This document shows positions 15,789-25,200 of a stretch of 64,000 bases of DNA, piece by piece. The notes under the pieces were generated by a model that saw nothing but the letters and a program-made list of their open reading frames with translations, was not told where the DNA came from and did no database searches. Each line of letters opens with the position of its first letter. The first letter of the stretch is position 1. Both the position numbers and the translations under genes were made by a program. Source of the DNA: an uncultured Eggerthellaceae bacterium (GTDB taxonomy: Bacteria; Actinomycetota; Coriobacteriia; Coriobacteriales; Eggerthellaceae); contig CAKTTY010000002.1 of assembly GCA_934617065.1 (NCBI GenBank), positions 62,001-126,000 of the forward strand. The letters are read 5' to 3'.

Positions 15789-17723
15789 TTAGGCGTTTGC
15801 GGGCTTTGATTTCTTGGCAAGCGCTTCGATGGCGGCGAGGTTCGCCATGGTGGATCGAATAACGTCCGAGCGGGAAAGCGAGCCAACGAGCGTTCCGTCT
15901 TCGCTTACTACCGGCGCTTTCTTAATGCGCTTTTCAGCCAGCAGGCGGCATGCTTCATCAAGTTCGGATCCGCTTTCAACGGAAATGGCGCCCTTGGTGG
16001 CAATACGCATAACGTTCAAGTCGAGCAGTTCGGAAACGCGCTGCATGAAGTTTTCGTTGTCGGTGGCGCGGTACAGCATGAGGGTTGCATCCAGAACGGC
16101 GCCTTCGCTGCGTCCGATGTATTTCATGATGTCGCCGTCGGAAATAAAGCCGACCACCTTCATACGCTCGTCGACCACGGGAACACCAGAGGTTTTGTTG
16201 GTGGCAAGAATCTGCGCAACCTCGCGGATGGAATCGGTGCTGTGAACGAAGTAGGGCTGCTTGTTCATAGCAAGGTCTACGGCGATGTGGTCGTCTGCCT
16301 TGGTGGGCAGGCGCAGGGCATTGGCGCGCTCTGCGGCGGAAGGCTCCTTCTTGGTGTCGCGCACGGCGACAACGATAACCACAAAGATCGTGATCATCAT
16401 TAGCGCCGTGAAGGCAAATGCGATGCGATCGCCTGCCATGGCCTGTTCAAGTGCGGGCATCTCGGGGAACAGGAAGGTGGATGTTGCTGAAAGGGAAACC
16501 AAGATAGCAGTACCCAACGAAGCGCCAACCTGGTTCAGCGTGTTCTGCAGTGCATTCGCGTGCTGGATAACACGGTTGTCCAGCGTGTTGATTCCCCAGG
16601 TATTAAGCGGGGTGACCAGCGCCTGCATGCCAACGCCCAGGCAGGTGTAGATAACGATGATGAAGGGTACGGGCGTGTCGAGTCCGAAGCCAACCAAGCC
16701 GCAGCCGCCGATGGCCGAAATCAAGGCGCCCGGGATTACGATACGGCGAACGCCCAACTTGTCGAACAGGCGGCCGGCGAAGAAGCCCATGATGGCACCC
16801 AACACAGCGCCGGGCAGCATGATAAGGCCGGTTTCGAGGGCAGATACACCGAGCAGGTTTTGCAAATAGATGGGGAGCAAAACGCCTGTGCCAACCAGCG
16901 CTGCTTGGAGCAGGGCAACCAGAATGACGACGATTGCGTATGAGCGGCTCTTCAGCACGTCGACCTTCAGCAGCGGCACTTCAAGTTTCAGCTGCCTACG
17001 TACGAAGAACGTCAAGAGAATGGCGCCGGCAACGATAAGGGCGATCGGAATGGCTATGTTGGTTGCCGAAGTGATAGTTGCCAGGCCATACAGCAGCCCC
17101 AGAAGACCCAGCGAACAGAGGGCAACGGAGGGCTTGTCGAAGGAGGTGGGTTCGAATTCGCCATAGCTCTTAAGGGAGGCAATGGCGAAGATGACGATAA
17201 TCATCGACAGAATGGTTACCAGTACAAAGAGCGAGCGCCATCCGATGGATTCGACGAGCAAACCAGAAAGGGAGGGGCCGACAGCAGGGGCAAAGCCGAT
17301 AACTAAGGATACGATGCCCATGGCGCTGCCGCGCTTTTCGCGGGGGAACACCAGAAGGATCACGGTGAATACCATCGGCATAACTACGCCGGTGGACGCT
17401 GCCTGGAAAATGCGGCCCAGCAGCAGGATGCCGAAGAAGGGCGAAAACGCCGCCATAAGGGAACCCAGGGCGAACACCGAAACGCCTGCGATGAACAGCT
17501 TTCGGGTGGGGAAGCGACCTATGAGGAAGGCGGAAAGTGGGATGACGATGGCTTCGACCAAAGAATAAGCTGAGGTGAGCCACTGAACGGTGGTGGCGTC
17601 CACCTGGAGGTCGGCCATGATGGAGGGGTATGCGGGCGAAAGGAGCGTCTGGTTCAAGACAACCAGCGTGGCGCCTGCCAGCAGAATGGCAACGATAACT
17701 ACTTGATTGCGGGTGAGACCCAT
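15789..17723 (-). CDS. DHA2-type MFS exporter fused to a C-terminal CBS-domain pair
   Basis: 644 aa. Residues 1-455 are a drug:H+ antiporter-2 (EmrB/QacA-like, 14-TM) permease with LNQTLLSPAYPSIMADL in TM1, WLTSAYSLVEA, and GRIFQAASTGVVMPMVF of the family. Residues 478-630 are two CBS motifs (first SGVPVVDERMKVVGFISDGD, second KKAPVVSEDGTLVGSLSRSD), which usually bind adenine nucleotides or SAM. CBS tails are well known in chloride and magnesium channels but not usual on DHA2 exporters. The gene abuts the MarR regulator stop (TAGATG), so the two are co-transcribed, and drug or toxic-compound efflux is likely. The CBS pair may gate transport by energy state; that is inference. Confidence 0.92.
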   Translation of the reverse strand: MGLTRNQVVIVAILLAGATLVVLNQTLLSPAYPSIMADLQVDATTVQWLTSAYSLVEAIVIPLSAFLIGRFPTRKLFIAGVSVFALGSLMAAFSPFFGILLLGRIFQAASTGVVMPMVFTVILLVFPREKRGSAMGIVSLVIGFAPAVGPSLSGLLVESIGWRSLFVLVTILSMIIVIFAIASLKSYGEFEPTSFDKPSVALCSLGLLGLLYGLATITSATNIAIPIALIVAGAILLTFFVRRQLKLEVPLLKVDVLKSRSYAIVVILVALLQAALVGTGVLLPIYLQNLLGVSALETGLIMLPGAVLGAIMGFFAGRLFDKLGVRRIVIPGALISAIGGCGLVGFGLDTPVPFIIVIYTCLGVGMQALVTPLNTWGINTLDNRVIQHANALQNTLNQVGASLGTAILVSLSATSTFLFPEMPALEQAMAGDRIAFAFTALMMITIFVVIVVAVRDTKKEPSAAERANALRLPTKADDHIAVDLAMNKQPYFVHSTDSIREVAQILATNKTSGVPVVDERMKVVGFISDGDIMKYIGRSEGAVLDATLMLYRATDNENFMQRVSELLDLNVMRIATKGAISVESGSELDEACRLLAEKRIKKAPVVSEDGTLVGSLSRSDVIRSTMANLAAIEALAKKSKPANA

Positions 17724-18200
17724 CTAGTTTTCCTTTCTTGTGTGGGGATCGGTAGGGGTGGTTTTGAGCTGGCTGTTGAGGCTTGCGAGCTTGCGGAAGG
17801 CCTTAAACCCTTCGATGACCTGCTGCTGCAGCTCTGTCGCATCGGGGTTTTCCTCGAAGAGGGCAGAAAACTCTGCATCGATGGCGGCCGATTCGGCGCG
17901 GCCCCTTTCCGTGAGGTAGATGCGGAAGCTGCGCTTGTCGTTTTCGTCCTGCCTGCGTTCGATGAAGCCGCGTTCCTCCATAGGCTGAGCTATGGGCTTG
18001 AAGTTGGAAGGCTTTACGCACAGGTGATAAGCGAGTTCCTTGATGGTTTGGCCGTCCTGCGAGGCTATTTCGCCCAGCAAATGGGCTTGATAGGGGTTTA
18101 GCCCGTGCTTTGCAACGATGCCCGAAAGCGTCGACTTGATGAGTATGTTCATAAAGCGGGTTTCTTCGAACAGGGTTCGGCAGAAGTTGATGTTTTCCAT
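17724..18200 (-). CDS. MarR-family transcriptional regulator
   Basis: 158-aa winged-helix regulator. The DNA-binding region is LGEIASQDGQTIKELAYHLCVKPSNFKPIAQPMEERGFIERRQDENDKRSFRIYLTERG, about residues 40-100, with the typical wing DKRSFRIYLTE. ATG at 18200 has AAAGGAGG upstream. It directly precedes and abuts the MFS-CBS gene, the usual arrangement for a local, ligand-inducible repressor of efflux. A palindrome overlapping the likely promoter at 18288-18309 is its probable operator. A single cysteine (LCVKP) in the recognition helix region could make it redox-sensitive, which is speculative. Confidence 0.9.
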   Translation of the reverse strand: MENINFCRTLFEETRFMNILIKSTLSGIVAKHGLNPYQAHLLGEIASQDGQTIKELAYHLCVKPSNFKPIAQPMEERGFIERRQDENDKRSFRIYLTERGRAESAAIDAEFSALFEENPDATELQQQVIEGFKAFRKLASLNSQLKTTPTDPHTRKEN

Positions 18201-18237
18201 GGTTGATGATCCTCCTTTCGGTTCCAGAGAATAAGAA

Positions 18238-18258
18238 AGCGCCCCAGGTAGGGGCGCT
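18238..18258 (-). promoter_or_regulatory. GC-rich hairpin in the marR leader, possible attenuator
   Basis: AGCGCCCC-AGGTA-GGGGCGCT forms an 8-bp perfect stem about 38 bp upstream of the marR start. On the minus strand it is followed by TTCTTATTC, a weak T-rich tail. As no gene ends nearby on this strand, attenuation or mRNA stabilisation are both possible. Confidence 0.45.
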
Positions 18259-18287
18259 TATGAGCTTGTTTGACACTATGAATAGTA

Positions 18288-18309
18288 CTAAAACATAATT
18301 ATATTTTAG
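18288..18309. promoter_or_regulatory. Imperfect 22-bp palindrome, probable MarR operator
   Basis: CTAAAA and TTTTAG half-sites flank CATAATTATA, giving near-perfect dyad symmetry (one mismatched pair). A minus-strand TATAAT-like -10 (18298-18303) lies inside it, so a bound regulator would block marR-MFS transcription. Confidence 0.6.
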
Positions 18310-18330
18310 AAATAATTATCGTTTCTTCAC

Positions 18331-18469
18331 AAGTGGGAAAATAGGGACAGGTGCCAGATTCCCACTAAAAAAGGCTGCCGGAAATTACCGACAGCCCTTA
18401 GCCGTTCATTGTTTGCAGTGCTCCGAAACCGAAAGTGGGAATCTGGCACCTGTCCCTATTTTCCCACTT
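18331..18469. repeat. Long inverted repeat (36-bp perfect arms) enclosing a terminator
   Basis: Arms 18331-18366 and 18434-18469 are perfect reverse complements (36/36), built from the modules GTGGGAAAATAGGGACAGG and TGCCAGATTCCCAC. The 67-bp interior holds the intrinsic terminator of the minus-strand operon. The right arm supplies the last codons and the TAG stop of the activase gene that ends at 18456. Closely related inverted repeats occur at 42358-42427 and 50984-51118. Confidence 0.92.
18370..18396 (-). terminator. Intrinsic terminator of the split activase operon
   Basis: On the minus strand GGGCTGTCGGTAATTTCCGGCAGCC folds with an ATT-type loop and runs into TTTTTTAG. It lies inside the long inverted repeat. 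Confidence 0.85.
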
Positions 18470-19418
18470 TGATTGCGCCTTTATCGCAGCGATTGCCCCA
18501 GGCATCGATGAGGGCATCGTCCTTGTATACGCACACGATTTCGCAGTGGTTGGCGCATTTCTGGCAGATGACTTCGCGGGTGGTGAACTCGAAGTCGGAG
18601 ATGTCGAAATTGAAGGGCTTGCGTTTCGCGGCGGGGGCGTCGGCCGCCAGCAGTGCGGCACCGTAGGCACCCATCAGATGGCCGTCGGGGTCAACTAAAA
18701 CAGGTTGGTTCAATGCCTCTTCGAAGAAATGAACCACGCCAACGTTCTTGCTCACTCCGCCTTGGAAGACGATGGGCGACTGAATGCGCTTGCCTTTGCC
18801 CACGTTATTCAGGTAGTTGGTGGCAACGGCCTTGCATAAGCCGGCGATGACGTCTTCGCGGGGGTAACCAACCTGCAGCTTGTGCACCAAATCGCTTTCG
18901 GCAAACACCGTGCAGCGGGCGGCGATATTGGCAGGTTTTTTCGAGGTTAGGGCAATGGGGCCGAACTCTTCCACTTCGACACCAAGGCGATGCGCCTGGC
19001 TCGACAGAAACGAACCAGTGCCTGCAGCGCATAGTGTGTTCATGGCATAGTCGGTGGCAATGCCGTTTTCGACGCAGATGATCTTCGAGTCCTGCCCGCC
19101 GATTTCGAGAATGGTACGCACATCGGGATGCAGATGGGTGGTGCCAACGGCGTGGGCGGTAATCTCGTTCTTTACCACGGTTGCATCCAGAATAGAGCCA
19201 ACCAATCGCCGTGCGCTGCCAGTGGCGCCAACGGCAACCACGCTGATTTCTTCGGTGTTTATCTGGCTGTGCAGGTCTTCCACCACGCGGCGCGCTGCAT
19301 CGGTGGGGTTGCCTTCCGTCCAAAGGTAGGAGCGGGCGATGATCGTGCCATCAGGCAAAATGATGACGCCTTTAGTGGAAATAGAACCGGTATCGATACC
19401 AAGGAATGCGTTGCTCAT
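18456..19418 (-). CDS. BcrA/BadF-type ATPase, 2-hydroxyacyl-CoA dehydratase activase family
   Basis: 320-aa ASKHA-fold ATPase of the activator family that injects electrons into 2-hydroxyacyl-CoA dehydratases or benzoyl-CoA reductases. Motifs are GIDTGSISTKG (phosphate 1), EIGGQDSK (phosphate 2) and LCAAGTGSF, whose cysteine, together with ARCTVFAESD, forms the dimer-bridging [4Fe-4S] site in the family. A C-terminal cysteine set (CQKCANHCEIVC and GNRCDKG) resembles that in fused activases. ATG at 19418 overlaps the upstream stop (TGATG). The last codons, KVGK and TAG, come from the inverted repeat at 18331-18469. No dehydratase alpha/beta genes are adjacent. Confidence 0.9.
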   Translation of the reverse strand: MSNAFLGIDTGSISTKGVIILPDGTIIARSYLWTEGNPTDAARRVVEDLHSQINTEEISVVAVGATGSARRLVGSILDATVVKNEITAHAVGTTHLHPDVRTILEIGGQDSKIICVENGIATDYAMNTLCAAGTGSFLSSQAHRLGVEVEEFGPIALTSKKPANIAARCTVFAESDLVHKLQVGYPREDVIAGLCKAVATNYLNNVGKGKRIQSPIVFQGGVSKNVGVVHFFEEALNQPVLVDPDGHLMGAYGAALLAADAPAAKRKPFNFDISDFEFTTREVICQKCANHCEIVCVYKDDALIDAWGNRCDKGAIKVGK

Positions 19419-20686
19419 CAACGGGCCTTTCTCATTGCAATCATGTCGTAGAACGCCTCGAGCCGGGTGTCGAGGCCGGTATCGCTTGTTTGCGAATCGT
19501 AGCTCAGGTACAAGATGGGGATGTGGTAGTCGCTACTGATGCGCTGCAGAACGGGCATCACGTCAATTTCGGGCGTACAGCCAGAAGACTTGAGGTGAAC
19601 AATGCCGTCAAATCCCTTTTCGGCATAACTTTTTGCTGCGGCGATGGTCATGGTAGAAGTAGGGCCCATGTCGTAGCTTACGTATTCGCTCACGCCGCGG
19701 CGCAGGTTTTCTTCGTTGTAGTGCAGGTTGCGGTGCGTGATGTTCAGGTACCGAGCGAGCGAAACGCCCATATCGATGAACTTTTCTTCGATATTGAGAT
19801 TGGAGTGGGGGTCAACGGCAGTGAAGTATTCGCCCACGATTCCGATGCGAATCGGGTCGGCGGGTTCTTGCACGGGCAATTCCCGAAGAACGCTCATGCC
19901 CTGTTTGTAAGCAGCGGTTATCTGGTTCAGGTTGGTAACGGTGCGCATGTCGGCAAAGAAATTATCGCGGGCGCGCTTGAATGATCCGTGCTCAACTTCG
20001 AAGCCAGCCTTTGCCAGGTAAGCATCGTTGTAGGAGTCTAAACATTCGATCATTTTGAAAAGGGCTAGGAACTGCTTTGCCCCTTGCGGGATAGAGAGGT
20101 TCGGGTTCACTTTCTCTTTGCAGATGGCGAGGTATTTCTGCAATGGTTTACCCGTTGCCGTGGCGAAGTTGAGCATTTCGAACTCGTAGCCCATGTCGCG
20201 CAGGATGGATTCCTGCAGCTCGCCGTAATATCCCAGGCGGCAGGGTCCGGCAAATTGAACAAGAACGTCAGCACCGCGTTCCAGCGCTTCGATGTAGTCA
20301 CCCAGGATATGCTTGAACGGGGCACATACGAAATCGTTACTGTGCTGGGCGCCCCGCTCCAACGTGCGACGCGTCGGTTCGGGCAACGATACGTAGTCGG
20401 CATCAAGCACCTGTTCAACAAAGTACTTGAAGGCAATGTCGTAATAGGAATAGCGGAGGAAGGCCACTTTGGTGCGTGCGTGACGATCGGCTTTTTTCTT
20501 CTGCTTCTTCTTGCTGCGGTGAGCGCGAAGGGCTTCGGGTGTGCCGGGAATAAAGGAGATAGATGCATTGGGGGTTTCGTCGGAATAGCGGCGTTTGAGG
20601 GTGTCGGCTGCCTTCTGCACGGCATTCAATGCAGTCTGTTTGCGATTTGGCTCTTCGCTTTGCTGGCGGTTTGATTCGTTATTCAT
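19418..20686 (-). CDS. 2-hydroxyglutaryl-CoA dehydratase-like (HGD-D) activase-associated protein
   Basis: 422 aa, starting at ATG 20686, which overlaps the upstream gene by 8 bp; earlier in-frame sequence is only the shadow of that gene. The N-terminal 70 residues are charged and low complexity, with a Lys-rich run (RSKKKQKKKADRHARTK). The rest resembles the HGD-D-like C-terminal module of large CoA-enzyme activases: DFVCAPFKHILGDYIEALERGADVLVQ, GPCRLGYYGELQ, IGIVGEYFTAVDPHSNLNIE, HLKSSGCTPEID. Conserved cysteines (FVCAP, GPCRLG, SSGCTPE) fit Fe-S binding. It corresponds to the C-terminal third of the 1521-aa protein at 30.4-35.0 kb. Confidence 0.83.
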   Translation of the reverse strand: MNNESNRQQSEEPNRKQTALNAVQKAADTLKRRYSDETPNASISFIPGTPEALRAHRSKKKQKKKADRHARTKVAFLRYSYYDIAFKYFVEQVLDADYVSLPEPTRRTLERGAQHSNDFVCAPFKHILGDYIEALERGADVLVQFAGPCRLGYYGELQESILRDMGYEFEMLNFATATGKPLQKYLAICKEKVNPNLSIPQGAKQFLALFKMIECLDSYNDAYLAKAGFEVEHGSFKRARDNFFADMRTVTNLNQITAAYKQGMSVLRELPVQEPADPIRIGIVGEYFTAVDPHSNLNIEEKFIDMGVSLARYLNITHRNLHYNEENLRRGVSEYVSYDMGPTSTMTIAAAKSYAEKGFDGIVHLKSSGCTPEIDVMPVLQRISSDYHIPILYLSYDSQTSDTGLDTRLEAFYDMIAMRKAR

Positions 20687-21677
20687 GCAGGTAGCCACCC
20701 CTTTGCTGGTAGCGAAGAATGTCGACAAAGCTTTCCAGGCGCGTTTCCAAGCCAGCGGTTCCGCTCTGCGCATCGACAGTGAGCGAAAGGATGGGCTTGC
20801 CTTTGATGCAGCGCATAAGGGCATCGTTGGTCATGGAGTCGGGCCCGCAAGGGAAAGCGCTCACCAAAACAATGCCGTCTATCTGGTCGTATAGGTCAAG
20901 AATGGTGCCAATGATCTCGCGGTTGACAATCCAAGGCAAGGTATCGGAGAACTCAAAGCTTTTTTCTAGCGCTTTTTCGTGATTGTAGCGATCGGCGAAA
21001 AGAACGCAGGTTTCCATCTCTCTTAGCATGTCAACAAGCGGCGAGCCCACAAAGTCGTCATGGATCACGTAGGGGTGCGCCGCCAGAAGAATTCGCAAGG
21101 GACGTTCGCCTTCGGGCATTTTAGAAACGCGTTTTAGCAGATCTTCCTGTTTGCGGGCGCGTTTCTCATCGCTATTCGCCTGAGCGCGCACGGCAGCAGC
21201 ATAGGCTTTCTTAGATTCTTTTCTTGTCGCTCCAAGCTTTTGGCCGAGGTCGAAATAGGCTTCCTGCTCCTTGATGTGGCTGTCTGCTCGATCGATTTCG
21301 CAAGAAATGATGCGGGGACGTTGCGCGATGAAGGTGTTGGCAACTAAATCCGGCAGTGCCTGGAATTTGGTGCAAAAGCCTTTGAAATTCCCCAAATTGT
21401 CGATGCTAGGGGCAAAAATGGCATCGCATTTTCCCAGAAGGCTGGCAACGTGACCCATATACAGCTTTGATGCCAGGCAACATTCGTCGATGGAAAGGTG
21501 CGCTCCTGTTTCAAGGGTGCTGCGGTCGGATTTGTCGCTTACCACAACGGTCCGGCCGAGTTCTTCAAAAAAAGTACGCCACATGGTTTTGTAGCGAAAA
21601 TACAATAGGGCGCGAGGTATGCCGACGGTTTGAACGTCAGCAAATTCGGCCTGCGCCTTGAGGTCTAAAGGGCTCAT
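20679..21677 (-). CDS. DUF2229 CoA-enzyme activase-like protein
   Basis: 332 aa, first gene of the three-gene activase operon (DUF2229, then HGD-like, then BcrAD ATPase). GGAGG lies just upstream of ATG 21677. The segment VGIPRALLYFRYKTMWRTFFEELG aligns by eye with LGIPRVLFFWDSMPFWKTLLQALG of the fused 1521-aa protein. HLSIDECCLASKLYMGHV corresponds to its VTSDTVCFPAKLVHGHL, and ILLAAHPYVIHDDFVGSPLVD to its VVLAGRPYHNDDLVNHELP. Function of DUF2229 is unproven; membership of an activase complex is inferred from this co-occurrence. Confidence 0.85.
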   Translation of the reverse strand: MSPLDLKAQAEFADVQTVGIPRALLYFRYKTMWRTFFEELGRTVVVSDKSDRSTLETGAHLSIDECCLASKLYMGHVASLLGKCDAIFAPSIDNLGNFKGFCTKFQALPDLVANTFIAQRPRIISCEIDRADSHIKEQEAYFDLGQKLGATRKESKKAYAAAVRAQANSDEKRARKQEDLLKRVSKMPEGERPLRILLAAHPYVIHDDFVGSPLVDMLREMETCVLFADRYNHEKALEKSFEFSDTLPWIVNREIIGTILDLYDQIDGIVLVSAFPCGPDSMTNDALMRCIKGKPILSLTVDAQSGTAGLETRLESFVDILRYQQRGGYLHE

Positions 21678-21835
21678 ATTCCTCCATATTGGTGAGGGCG
21701 TTGGGCTGCTTGGAGCTGCCCTGTGCCTTTATTCTCTTCTTCTTGGGGCTTTGCTAGTTATGGTTTCATGTGGATTCCATCTTGCGTTATGCTTAAACAC
21801 CCATTCCAATAACGTCGCTTCACGAAAGGAGCCGC

Positions 21836-22132
21836 ATGACCAGGTACCGTGCCACAATCGTTTCGCCAAAAGGGGCGGCCCCTAAATCGAGCGTTATTGA
21901 GTTCGAAAGCGAGCATCGTGCTGGCTCTAAGCTGAACGTGCAAGATGCGCGCTATAAAATGCTCGAGCTCCACGGTTCCGAAGCGTTGGCGTGGACTGTG
22001 AAAGATGTTGAAAAGGTGGCGGATTCCACTCCAGGCGATGCGCCCATGGAGCAGATGATGCTTGATTTCCGTGAGCCGGTTGAGCCGCCTAAGCGCAAGC
22101 GTCGTACGGTAAAGCGTGGCATTGCCGGTTAG
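21836..22132 (+). CDS. Small conserved-type basic protein, function unknown
   Basis: 98 aa with AAAGGAG upstream of ATG 21836 and a terminator 30 bp after the stop, so it is a well-formed single-gene unit. Residues 1-60 look like a small folded domain (SVIEFESEHRAGSKLNVQDARYKMLELHGSEALAWTV). The C-terminus is proline- then lysine/arginine-rich (PPKRKRRTVKRG), compatible with nucleic-acid contact. Divergent from the activase operon. No family recognised. Confidence 0.75.
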   Translation: MTRYRATIVSPKGAAPKSSVIEFESEHRAGSKLNVQDARYKMLELHGSEALAWTVKDVEKVADSTPGDAPMEQMMLDFREPVEPPKRKRRTVKRGIAG

Positions 22133-22163
22133 CTGCCGCGGTAAATACTGAACATAACAAGAA

Positions 22164-22208
22164 ACGCGAGCTGTCCGACGATTCATCGAGCAGCTCGCGT
22201 TTTTGTTT
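22164..22208. terminator. Bidirectional terminator between convergent genes
   Basis: Stem ACGCGAGCTG (22164-22173) / CAGCTCGCGT (22191-22200) followed by TTTTGTTT on the plus strand. On the minus strand it is followed by a shorter TTTCTTGTT, serving the surface-protein gene that ends at 22238. Confidence 0.85.
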
Positions 22209-22237
22209 AAGCCTTTGCGCTGGTATGAGGTTGGTGG

Positions 22238-25200
22238 CTATAGATTGTTTAGGATGGCCCGCTTTAATTCGTATCGTCGCGACAATTTGGGGAATGCTAG
22301 GAGCCCGAAGGTGGTTGCTAGGGCTAAAACGACAAGGAAGGGTATAGGAGCGGAGCCGTCATTGGTTTTCGGCAATTTGGAGCCAACGGATTCCACCGCT
22401 GTTTCGACTGGGTTGGTTGATTGGACAACCGAGTCCCTGTCTTCATCATGAAGCTCTAAATTTCGGTGAGCATCGATATTCGCGACATTCCACAGATCGA
22501 CTGCATCACCAGATAATGTTTCCTCTGTTGCTTGCATGTGCAAGATGGCGGGAGCGTAAGAGATTTCGCTGTCTTCTTCGCTGCGCGTTGGTCCCGCTGC
22601 TTCCCTCAAGTTGAACGAAGCTCGGTTCGTGGGCAGATCGGAAAGGTCGGCATTCTCGTAGCGTTCGGGGCGTTCCCATTCTTTAGCATCTTGGGCGTTG
22701 GTGCTAAAGCCCTCTTCAACCCTGCCGTGCTCAAAGGCTACGGCAATGATGAATTCTCCCTGTTCAAGCGAAAGATCGTTCACGGCAAGCTCTTGCGATT
22801 CCAAGGTTGAAACGTCTTGCTTCCAGATGTGCCAACCGTTGAAGTCGTGGATTCGCTTGTTGGTTGGATTATCGGGGTTGTAGGGGTTTCGGGTGCAGGC
22901 ATTTGCCTGTTCGGCACCGGCATTGCTTGCCCCGTTGCTGGTTGCGCTGGTGCTGTCGGGCGTGCTTTTGCTTTGTTCTACGGCGCTATTGTCGTTGGCC
23001 TTGCTTGTTTTCCCATTTTCTTCGGCTGCTTCGTTCTCCTGCTCTTTTGCCTGGTCGAAGTTGGTTCGATACCACACGTTCATCATGCCATCGTAATCTT
23101 CGAAGCTTACGGGTGTGGCGATGCCGGTAAGGTGGGCGTAGTCATCTTCTGCGCAGGTGATGGCATCGGTCATGGTGAATTCGTCAACCCAGGTGCTAGA
23201 GGTGGATCGATAGTCGATCAGGTAATCGAACGAGCCTGTTTCGTTGAGGAAAGTTTCGCGCTTGTCGACTTCACCTGAAATGGCAAGAGGGATGGTGTCA
23301 TTGTCGACGGTGCCCAGGTCAAGTGTGGTGCTGTCTCTGCTGATGGTTATCGTGAAGTGCGCCAGTATGGTGCCTTCGTTTGCCTTGCAAGGAAGCTCTT
23401 CTATTTCATAGGTGTCATAGGGGAGAGCGCCCAAATCGTCGTTGACCTTTGCTGCCCCGCCGTGTGAATCGTGCCCAAACCAGATGCCGTCATTTGCCGA
23501 GGTGCCAGCGTTGGTGTTGCGGGAGTGGGGGACCCACGAAGAAGCGGTGTTTGCCATGCCGTTTTCATCGGTCACCAGCATATGCTCTTCTCCTGTAGTG
23601 TGCGAAGTGATGCGGAACGGCACATTCGCCAGATGCTCCATGGTGCCGCTTTTTGCCTTGGTGAAGGCCAGGTCGCCTCGAATAACCTGTTCTTCAAAGG
23701 AAAGGGGCGCCCAGGCGCTGATGTGTTCTTCCGTTCCTTCGCTGGTCAGCGACACTTCCCAGGACTCATCGCTGCTGAGATACCCAGTAGGCGGTTGGAT
23801 CTCTTCTACGAGAACGGTGCCTAAGGGCAGTGCTATGGCGTGGTTGGTATCGTAGTAAAACTCATCTCCTTCAACGAAATGGTTTTCATCGAAAGCGAAA
23901 CCGCCCGTTTCGTCAGTTCTGAAAACCCACGTGCGCTTAGGAGTTCCGAGGTGATCCATGCTTTGCTTTGTTGTCTTCTGACTGGTGGGATTGACGCTCG
24001 ATCTGTCTAGGATTCCCCAAAGGGCTTGTGGCTCCTGCTCCTCCTGATCGAAGTAGCTAACGCGGAAGAGCGCTCCTTCCAGGGTTGCCGATCCGAGGGG
24101 GTAAGGGGTGTTGGTTTCTGCATCGATCTTTTGGCCGATGAGGTTGATAAGCGCGTTTTGCGGTGCATCGGAAATGCTTGCAGTGGTGGTGCTACCCGAG
24201 GTAATGGCTGCGCTTGTGTCGGGCGCGGGGGCGAAGCCTTCAGGTGCGGTTTCTTCGCGAATGGTGTACGTACCCGCAGGCAACAACGGGCTTTTGGCGG
24301 TTTTCCCATCGGCACCCGTTGTGAGCTGGGCTACGCGCGCCCCTTCTTGGTCGTACACGCCAAACACGGCTTCCTCCAACGAATAGCAGCGGTTGTCTTC
24401 GCTGAGGGAAGGATTGGAGGAAGTTTTGACCACTTCAAGGTATCCGCCGAAGTTCTTCTTGATGACGGCTTCCAGGTACACCGTTTGATAGCCGATAAGC
24501 CCAAGGCTATTGCTCGGACCACCGGGGTGCGCTGCGCCAGGTGGCGTGATATTGACGTCATAAACCACTTCGCCTGCTTCAACGTTGACCTCTTTCAGGG
24601 TGGCTACGTAGTCTGCTCGGGTGTTCGAGGGCGCCGCGGCGCTGGGCAGTGAGCAGGTGCCAGTGCCGGCATAGCCTTTGAGTTCGCCGGTGAAATCGGA
24701 AATGGCAAATTTGGCGGGATGCACATTCCAGGTTGCACCGATGTAGCAGCTACCAGTTAGGGTTTTGGGAATGTCCTTTGTGGGGTCAAACGCTTCGACC
24801 TTAGCGGTATTGGCAATCTTGAACAGGGCATATATGCTCGTTGATTTCTCCACGGGTTTCGTGAAGTCGAAGGTGGAGTCGTCGGAGGTGTCTACCCACC
24901 GCACGAATTCCCAGCCCTCTTTGGTGGGGGTGGTGGGTATGCTCCCGTAAGCTTGTTTGAACGAGCTGCCTTGGGGCACTTTTACAGTAAGGTCGTCGGT
25001 TTTCTCGTCGTTGAAAGAGACGCGAACCTCGTAATCGGCTTCAACGAATGTTCCTGTGACGGTTGTGCTTTTCTCGACATTCGTGGTTAGCCAATCGAAC
25101 TCTTTTCCTGCTTCATCATGCCATTTCAGGGTGAGCCCTTGTGCCTCTTTTGACTCGATGAGTTTCGCCAGGGGCTGTTTGCCCGATTCGTCCGCCATAA

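Noticed and set aside
18331..18469. Inverted-repeat locus as an insertion sequence with terminal repeats
   Set aside because: The 67-bp interior contains a terminator and no ORF; no target-site duplication could be recognised.
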